From contig CAJZBQ010000051.1 of the NCBI GenBank assembly GCA_914767885.1, positions 1,038,501 through 1,102,500 of the forward strand: a stretch of DNA of 64,000 nucleotides, read 5' to 3'. The notes under the pieces are model-generated. The model did not search any database. It saw only the letters and a list, made by a program, of their open reading frames with translations, and was not told the origin of the DNA. This DNA is from Blepharisma stoltei. Lineage: Eukaryota; Ciliophora; Heterotrichea; Heterotrichida; Blepharismidae. Every line of letters begins with the position of its first letter. Position 1 is the first letter of the stretch. This document shows, one piece after another, positions 56,891-64,000 of this stretch. A program made the position numbers and the translations under genes.

Positions 56891-58321
56891 TTAAAGTCTA
56901 GAAGATTTTATTAGTTAAAATTATGCTGGATTTATTTAACTCATGATTATTAGCAACTGGAATAATAACAAAATTTACAATTTTTTTATATATTTTGCAC
57001 TCTAAAAGTAGCACTGAAATATCCTCTGGGGTATTTTTAGCTCTACTCTTAGGTTGCTTTTATAGCTAGATATGCATATTAATTAATTTTAAAATCAAAT
57101 ATGATTAAGAAGATATAGCTATTAAAATTGCTGATTTTATTTCTTTATAAATACAAAATTTATAAGATTGAAAGAGATTAATCTCTCTTAAACTACCTCT
57201 CTCACTCAAAATTGATTTTATTGCACTAGTTTTATATGTGTACTTCTACTTGAAATGGAGCAATGAGAAGTTTTTATAACCTAGAAAAAAATATTAGCTG
57301 CAAAAATGGTAACTAGACTGGTTAGAACTACCTAATTTTACTCCCCAGATGTTTTTATAATCAGCTGACAAAAGGAAAAGAAAAAATTTCACAAAATAAA
57401 ACAGTAATAGCTAATTTATATAGACATAATCGAAATTTGCCGATTATTTCTGATAAATGGAATGCAAGTAGAATACAATTAATTTGAATAGGTAAAAATT
57501 TCATATTTTTTCTATCAAATTTTTGATAAAAATCCCCTTTAAAATTGGAGCAGATTTTTTCCTATTAAAACGTGAGGAGTGAGTATTTGCAAGACTTAAG
57601 GGCTCTATATATCACTGGAATAAGAAGAGATGCCAGTTATTAGGCCATTTAGAGTAATACTAAGACCGAAAAAACTCTTTGCAGATAAATACTCTCTGCT
57701 AAATTTAATTAAGTTATAGATTGCAGTTCAAATTAATATCAACTAATACACTTATGTGAGTAAGCTTTAAAATCTGTTAGAATTAAAATATTTTCAAAGT
57801 TTATTAGAAATAATTCCGTTAAAAGTCTTTAACTCCCTTTCCCTCTTTGAGCAAGCAAATAGTTAGAAAAATCCGACTATTTAAGCAAAAGCTTCAATTA
57901 CCTAAAAATATTATTAAGCGTTTAAAATTAGTGATATTTATTTACAATCTTTGAAATATTTAGATGTCTGCAAAATATGAAACCCATTTAAAATGGTTAC
58001 ATTTTCAATGATAAAAGTTCATACTGAACTATGAACTATATTAATTATTTATAAAAACATTTTATATCAACAACAAAAATTTTTCTTCGCTCTTAAAGGG
58101 ACTAATTTTGGTTTTCCAATGGTTTGCAAGCCCTTTCAGAAGATTAATATAAATTTCATCAAAAATAAATTTTCAAATAATTTTAATTGTCTGTTACTTA
58201 AATTTTAATAGAATTTTGAATAACTCTGAATACTCAGAAACTCCATGGCAACGTATAAATTACAGATTTTTCAATGCGATTTGCAATTAACCATTAATTT
58301 TACCCAATATAGCCTGTGCCT
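56891..58321. other. Intergenic with MITE remnants
   Basis: No gene. A diverged family-1 element occupies about 57834-58150 (TTAACTCCC at the left, GAGCAAGCAAAT arm, CTTCGCTCTTAAAGGG at the right), and a family-2 arm (TTTTAAAATTGGAGCAG) lies near 57535. Confidence 0.4.
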
Positions 58322-58441
58322 CCTTTTGACTCGGGCTATACCGCCATCTCCTAAAATCGGAAGGAGAGTTAGTTTTACCAAAAAATGTTGGTAGAACACC
58401 TTCTAGCGTCAGGAGACATCGGGATAACCCAAGTCAAAAGG
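58322..58441. repeat. 120-bp foldback upstream of GTP cyclohydrolase
   Basis: Left arm CCTTTTGACTCGGGCTATAC pairs with a right arm ending GGATAACCCAAGTCAAAAGG. It ends 13 bp before the ATG. One arm-like copy (GGCTCGGGCTGTATCGATAT) occurs at about 31755. Confidence 0.6.
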
Positions 58442-58454
58442 ATGCTAAGTCTAT

Positions 58455-59058
58455 ATGAGCAAGCCTAATACCGTAAGTCAAGCACTTGGTGAGATCGAAA
58501 AAGCTTACGCGACTATTTTGTCAAAGCTCCCATTAACCAATGAGGGTACTGAATCCACCCCAAAGCGAGCTGCCAAAGCTTTAGTTGAGCTAACCCAAGG
58601 CTATTTTACAACGCCTTGCGAAAAAATCGGAGAAGGCATTTTCCCACATGACGGTTCAGGAGTTGTCCACGTTAAAGGACTGGAGATTTGCTCTCTCTGT
58701 GAGCATCATCTACTGCCTTTTATAGGAAATTGCTCTATCACGTAAGTTTTATTATAGGTACATCCCTGATAAAAAGATGCTCGGTCTCAGCAAACTCAAA
58801 AGAATCTCTGATATCTTCGCACGGCGTCTTCAGGTCCAGGAAAGACTCACAGAGCAAATTGCTGATGCCATTGAAAAAGCGATCCAGCCAAAGGGAGTGC
58901 TTGTCGTCATAAGAAGCGTACATTTGTGTATGAAAATGAGAGGAGTTTGTGAAAAGGATCCGGAAACTTGTACGGTGGTGAGAAAAGGCGAATTCGCGAA
59001 CAATCAATTACTCACTATGCAATACATGGCTGAAAGCCAGCATACTCCGAAACTTTAA
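58455..59058 (+). CDS. GCH1: GTP cyclohydrolase I
   Basis: 195 aa from exons 58455-58741 and 58758-59058. The Zn and active-site segment ICSLCEHHLLPF, the YIPDKKMLGLSKLKRI helix, RRLQVQERLTEQIADAI and the third Zn ligand in VIRSVHLCMKMRGV are all present. It converts GTP to dihydroneopterin triphosphate, first step of tetrahydropterin (or folate) synthesis, as a homodecamer in the cytosol. The N-terminal extension of animal enzymes is absent. The C-terminus (MQYMAESQHTPKL) differs somewhat from the usual family ending. No IES within the gene. Confidence 0.92.
58742..58757 (+). other. 16-nt spliceosomal intron
   Basis: GTAAGTTTTATTATAG. Removal joins NCSIT to YIPDKKMLGL, exactly as in other GTP cyclohydrolases. 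Introns of 15-16 nt are typical of heterotrichs such as Stentor and Blepharisma. Confidence 0.9.
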
Positions 59059-59748
59059 AGATATTTAAACTTTAGCTCTATTCACAAATTTTGCATATTT
59101 TCTTAGACTTGTTGCATAAATATCAGCCACAATCTTTTTAAATTAATCATCACAATGAAAATCAGATATCAAGATAATAAATTTCTGGGAAAAAAGAGAG
59201 ATTTATTGAAAGTCTTATGATAGGAATTTTTGCGTATAGAGAAATCTGATATTTTAGAGGATTAAATAGTGCCATAAGCACATCTAAATATTTTCTTTTT
59301 TAAAATTTAGCTTAGCGTCTTAGAAAAAGCAAAGGGCTTGAAAAAATTGTATGGATGAATTATAAAAATGAAGAGTATTTGAAATCAAGTTTGGGCTGAC
59401 GTTATAAATAAGCATATTCAAATAAAATCAACGAATTAATATATAAGATTGGAAAGTCCATAATTTTAATATAGCTTTGCTATCTAATATTGCTATACAT
59501 AAACTATTCATTGAGCTCCTGGACCGATTTATAAATATTTAAATGCTTAAGGTGCATATTCTATTTAAAAGAAATTGTATTTTTATAAAGAATTATTTCT
59601 AATTACAATAAATAAAACATATCCTATGGTATTTTTATCCTATTTTATATTTAAGTAGGATAAGGATTAACCACTCTAAAATGTTTTATTCATTGTAATT
59701 AGATATATTATACAAGATTGATGTCGATATTTCATTAACAGAACAAAA
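59059..59748. other. Intergenic with a coding-like fragment
   Basis: AT-rich. 59312-59436 is open with TGA as Trp (LEKAKGLKKLYGWIIKMKS), has no start codon and no recognisable family. Confidence 0.3.
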
Positions 59749-60684
59749 TAACGATGACCCCCCCTCAATCTTCATGCCTATTGCAACAAAAATGCAATTT
59801 TTAATATAAAATCTTATATAAAAAAAATAATAATTTTCATGTCTCTTGCAACAAATATATACATTAAAATGGTGAAACGTGTCAATCTGCCCTCTTGGCG
59901 CAGCAGTCCAGACCTTATGGCTACGGCGAACTGGGACGGACTCCGAGCCGAGATTCAGACAGAGGCTCAAGAAGTGTGTATCCGGGTAGGTTTTGGTGGT
60001 TTCCTGTAATTGGAAATGGAGGTGCTCAGCAACGTCCTTGGATCCGAGGACCCATGGGCATTCCTCTAACGAGAAACTGGGGGTTTCAGCCCAGGACACA
60101 GGGAACAGTCTTTTTTCCTGTAGCTGTCGAAGAAAGGCACTTTGACACTCAATAGAATCCAAGAGCTGATCCTTGGAATCAAGCTACTCCAATCGCCCGT
60201 AGAATGGCCTCAGAAATCCATAAGCCGCCCACTCAAGACTGAACTCCCAAGGCAAGGAGGAGACAGAAGGTACGGGAAGGCACTCGTAAGAGGGATAGAT
60301 CCTCTGGACTGGAGTCGAAAAGCAGTAGAACCTTCCGTACGGGAGGTATTTAATGACTGCGTCATCAATATGGCTAGCGCCTGTCTGTAATAATCTTAAT
60401 CCTAATCCAATGCAACAAATTTTCGATGTGCATCTTAAATTTTTCTGTACTTTTTAGCTAGATAAGTTTAATAAAATGCCGAGCCTAGCAATAGCCGTCC
60501 AAATCTCGATGAGAAGGTCATTACACCTACAGTAGCGCTGTTTTTATGGTTTTTTTTGAGAAACTCACCTAGAGAAAAATGCATTAATTTTTTTATAAAA
60601 ATTTTGTGTTGCAGTAGGCATGAAGATTTTTTCGAAAAATTTTTGTTGCAGTAGACATGAAGATTGAGGGGGGGGTCATCGTTA
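59749..60684. mobile_element. Composite MITE plus SINE, second copy, intergenic
   Basis: Same TAACGATGACC termini and same internal layout as 20598-21543 but in the opposite orientation, with the SINE at the same point of the MITE. About 936 bp. Confidence 0.85.
59857..60409 (+). mobile_element. SINE nested in second composite element
   Basis: Head ACATTAAAATGGTGAAACG; tail AATAATCTTAATCCTAATCC. Flanks TTGCAACAAAT (59846) and ATGCAACAAAT (60410) are the eroded target duplication also seen at 20864. TTGGCGCAGCAGTCC near 59893 resembles a tRNA A box. Confidence 0.75.
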
Positions 60685-60910
60685 TATAATTACCAAGATT
60701 AATTATTTTACCTTTAATTTAAAATAAATTAGTGAACATAATTTAAGTTAATACTAAATCAGAGACAATGACTAGAGGCACTATTAGCTGGAATGCAAAT
60801 ATAAAGTTTAACAAGCATGAAGACTTTAATAAATCGAGCTATATGCTACATTAAAATTTATTAAATAATAAAAAAATGACGATCATCTTGAGACTATAAG
60901 CTAATATTTT

Positions 60911-61195
60911 TTACCCCCCTTTAAATATAAAACAAATATCAGTAAAATTAGTTTGACCCTAATTTAATGGAAAATTGCGATCAGAATGCGATTTAAGCAA
61001 TTATTCACGCTAAATCGATTAAGTTTTTTAATTATTCATTCATAAAAATAAATTAAAATTCAAACATTGTGCTCAATTTATATATTTTTAAAAATTTTTA
61101 AAAAAGAGAAATTTAATTATAAATCCTTTTATAAAAAATATTAACCCCAATTAATTGGGAAAGGATTTTTTGTTCCAATTTAAATGGGGAAGTTA
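60911..61195. mobile_element. CTCCCC-terminal MITE, family 2, short copy
   Basis: TTA on both sides. Left CCCCCCTTTAAAT with AAATATCAGTAAAATTAG (compare AAATATCGGTAAAATTTC at 50845). Right TTGTTCCAATTTAAATGGGG. Confidence 0.65.
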
Positions 61196-61323
61196 GCTTT
61201 CAAAGAAATTTTCTTATGGTATATTTTATCAATATCAATCAAATTAATGAAAATTCATGAAGAAATCTTCTTGATAAAAATTAATCAGAATATAAAATAG
61301 CAGAATGAGCAAATTTATCAGCT

Positions 61324-61362
61324 AAAATTTGCTGTAGCAATTTTAAAGCTACAGCAAATTTT
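61324..61362. repeat. Perfect 15-bp stem hairpin
   Basis: AAAATTTGCTGTAGC, a 9-nt loop, then the exact inverse. Intergenic and isolated; function unknown. Otherwise 61196-61864 shows no feature. Confidence 0.7.
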
Positions 61363-61864
61363 CATTTACTTTGAAAAAGTCATTTATAAAACTCAAAAAA
61401 CTCTCCAGCTTTGTTCCTTATATTTATTATGGCTAAATTGCATGATTGCGATCCTATAAATGATACAAGAGATAGATGAATAAATTTAAGTTTAAATATC
61501 AAGAGAAATCATGATAATAATGACTCAGAATTTTCATTAATTATCCGAATATAAAACTCTGCTTATTTATCATCAGAATTTGAATTATTTTCATGCGGTT
61601 ATTAAGTTAATTCGACTCTCACTCATTTATTTCTGTGCAAGATGATATTAAGCTATTAAGTTATTTTCCTTTTCAAACCTATTGCCTTGCGTCCCTTTCC
61701 ATATCTAAAATCGCATTTACTGACCATTGCAACTTTTCTTATTAAATTGTTTAATAGCTTATAAAATTCGATTTCCTGCAATCAATCTTTTCTCATGCTA
61801 TATAATTTAAATTGAATGGATTTTTACTTGACCGCAATTTTCTCCGATATCTTAATAAAAATAA

Positions 61865-63811
61865 ATGCCAAAATTCAATATTTCTCCCCAAGAAGACGTT
61901 CAATTCCTTGAAAACCGTGAATTAATCACTGTTTACCCTGAACTCAATTCTAAAATCTTGGCATTCTTCGGGAGCTTTTTTAGGGCTAAATATGATCAAA
62001 AAATATCACTTAAAAAGCAAATTATCATAGAGGCAACAGTTAGCATAATTATAGCAGTTCAGTCGGTCTCGATTATTTGATATGCATTAATGCCTATCAG
62101 CAATTGGGAGAGCTATTCGGTTTTTTGAGAGGTCATGGGCTATACCAATTTGGAGAGTATTTGTGACGCGTTTAATATTTTGGATAAGTGCTTCTATGCA
62201 GTGATAATAAATATTTCATTTTGTGCGCTGTCAGTCTTTTCTGCTGGAATTTTAAATTTTTATGGAAGAAGTCTGCCAGAAAGTGTCATGGCTATATCAA
62301 GGAAAGTATTTTTTATGCTTACTACAGTGCTTTATATTCCGTTTTTGCTAGTCCTGCTTGATACTTTTACAGAATCATCGCATTTAAATTAAATTAAAAG
62401 TCTTACCTTCTTCCAGATTTGATGGCTCTGCATAATTCGACTAATGCCAATCTAATTCTACGCGGATTTTTAGTCGCTATTTCGAATAGTAGTCTTCTCT
62501 AGGAGCAAGGGCTCTCAATATAATTCTCAAGAGTATCAATGGGTAAGTGAGACGCTCTGTCAGAAGGTCATCGGGTGACGGCCACCTTTGGGAGAGGTGA
62601 CACCTAGGAAAAAGGAACCACACCTTCCGGACCGGAAAGAAAAAAGCTGTGGCCCAAAAACCACTTGGATAACTAATACTTTTCCATGGAGCCATGACCA
62701 GCTGATTCCCAAGGCCACCCTTCAAAGTGACTTTTGCGATTAGGGCAGAGTTATCTCTTCAAGAGCATATTAGTCGCAACCGCCATATTAATTATTCACA
62801 TTTAAAGGAATCAGCAGGATCTACCAGCGAAAATAGTGGAACAAGTGCAGACTTTGATAGTCTCGGGGTCGCATTGAGTATTTTTTTTATAGTGATTTTT
62901 GTGTTTTTAAATGTAATTTCCGAGTTTTTTACTGCAGATTTATCCCATATGCATGTAGAAATTAATTTAAAAGCTAGATCACATTCTTCATTAGATTTGC
63001 TGATTTGGTTGTTTTATGCCGCTGAGTGCGTTATTTATTATATTGGGAGCAGAGACTATGCAGTTGGGAGCCAAATTGGAATTTTATCCTTAGCTGTTCT
63101 TTTGTGCTGGATGCTCTTGGCAGATTTCGCTTATTTTAATTCTACTGCTAGTGCAATACAACTATGCAAGCTGGTATCACTCGTGGTAAGCTTGCTTTCT
63201 TTTTTACTAGCAGCTGCAATTGATGACAGCTTAATAACCGTCCTTGGGTATCTAGTTATTCAGCCTTTTATTTTGATAAACACTTTTCGAAAAGTCAAGA
63301 ATCAAGGTCCTTTGAAAAAGACTGAACTCAAAACAATCAATGACTTCGAATTAAGCATAAGGAGCTTAATGATAGACCCAAAACTCGAAAATAAAGAAAG
63401 GATCATAGACTTGTTTAACCGGTACTTTAAATGCAAATCTTCACAAAGAAATAAGCTGGCCTATATATGGGAGATTAATTATTGCCTTCATGGATTAGAT
63501 GACGAGAGGCTGGCAAGGATTAAATTATCTAGGCTCAATAGTGTAGCGCAATCCTTAGAAGGCGCAATTCAAGAGTGAAAAATTAGTGAACAGCTGAAGA
63601 AAAATATCCAAGAAAGTCCTCAGGATATACAGTATATCCAATATGTGCTAGACATAGAAAAGACAAAAAACTATGATATTGATTTGTGTGTCGGACTTGT
63701 AAATTTATTGACAGAGTTTTCTAGGGAATCCCCAGATGTTAAAAAGCTAATCACTTTTATATCATCTGTCTCTGATCTTGCTGCCAAATCAAAAAGCTCA
63801 TATGAGAAAAT
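61865..63811 (+). CDS. Multi-pass membrane protein, 3' end not in window
   Basis: Exon 1 (61865-62386) and exon 2 (62754 onward) join as ESSHLSLQEHISRNR after removal of a 367-bp IES. Hydrophobic segments: IIIEATVSIIIAVQSVSII, CFYAVIINISFCALSVFSAG, VFFMLTTVLYIPFLLVLLD, LSIFFIVIFVFLNVISEFF, LLIWLFYAAECVIYYIG, ILSLAVLLCWMLLADFAYF, LVSLVVSLLSFLLAAA, and possibly VLGYLVIQPFILI. A cytosolic helical part follows (INDFELSIRSLMI). TGA is Trp in VSIIWYALM, VFWEVMG and IQEWKIS. The topology recalls the large TmcB-like membrane proteins common in ciliates, but no signature was identified. The frame then meets SINE DNA. Confidence 0.6.
62387..62753. mobile_element. IES, 367 bp, GC-rich interior
   Basis: TA at 62385 and TA at 62752 restore the frame (SHLSLQEHIS). 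The interior 62405-62740 is GC-rich and SINE-like in composition, without a clear head or tail. Confidence 0.6.
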
Positions 63812-64000
63812 TAAGATTAAGATTAAGATTACGCTGGGTATTTAAGGTCCCTACTACGTCCGAGGTCGCATGCCACGGTTTCCCGTGTGGTGGCAGAGCG
63901 TTCACCAAGCCCGGGCCGAAACCCCGGTTTCTCGGTAGAGGTATTGTCAAGGGCCGTCTCATACCGGCTTTGCTGACCACCTCCATTTCCAACTTGGATC
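63812..64000 (-). mobile_element. SINE (partial) at window end
   Basis: Starts with AAGATTAAGATTAAGATTAC, the hexamer tail read from its 3' end, then GC-rich body with GGGCCGAAACCCCGGTTTCT, the shared SINE motif. It interrupts the membrane-protein gene and runs past the window, probably inside an IES. Confidence 0.7.

Noticed and set aside
1-64000. Bacterial or organellar origin with TGA as Trp (for example Mycoplasma or mitochondria)
   Set aside because: A spliceosomal intron, SINEs, choline kinase, FOP-like protein and eukaryotic kinases are present.
1-64000. CRISPR array, rRNA genes or telomeric repeats
   Set aside because: No regularly spaced identical repeats and no rRNA sequence; the TTAGGATTAGGATTA-like stretches are SINE tails of two to four units, each at a repeat boundary.

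Overview
The window looks like germline (micronuclear) DNA of a heterotrich ciliate, most consistent with Blepharisma. Three observations support this. (1) Reading frames run through in-frame TGA at positions where paralogues or family motifs have Trp, while TAA and TAG end genes. (2) The GTP cyclohydrolase gene has a 16-nt GT..AG intron. (3) Many frames are broken by AT-rich segments that close perfectly when cut between two TA dinucleotides; in several cases a paralogue in the same window lacks the segment. These are internal eliminated sequences (IESs), removed when the somatic nucleus forms. The organism call is inference from known heterotrich biology; the code, the intron and the TA junctions are read from the sequence.

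Layout. 1-1165: 5' part of a FOP/CEP43-like centrosomal gene (minus). 2596-5885: tandem choline/ethanolamine kinase genes. 6963-17438: tandem family of four-helix membrane proteins (minus) with two fossil copies, in a roughly 3-kb direct segmental duplication. 19413-22265: a Ser/basic protein and a WD40 protein, the latter split by a composite MITE carrying a SINE. 22505-46705: expanded array of proteins with an N-terminal B-box-like zinc finger, a coiled coil and interchangeable C-termini, with an acyl-CoA-binding/ankyrin gene and several decayed copies among them. 42340-56890: protein kinases (minus) with a long helical N-terminal region, one of them carrying a 2.1-kb IES with long terminal inverted repeats. 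58455-59058: GTP cyclohydrolase I. 61865-64000: multi-pass membrane protein running out of the window.

Mobile DNA. Three classes recur. (a) GC-richer SINE-like repeats of about 520-690 bp, beginning near ACATTAAAATGGCG, ending in short AATCTT/AATCCT-type repeats, and flanked by 11-15 bp target duplications in the clear cases. (b) A TA-flanked MITE with ACGATGACC termini, present twice with the same SINE inside. (c) A modular group of MITEs with termini TNA-CTCCCC, in which one family-specific 'arm' occurs four times per element. Members of all three classes sit inside coding regions as apparent IESs. Exons given below are my reconstructions; each was checked by asking whether total length minus IESs is divisible by three and whether the joined protein aligns with a paralogue.
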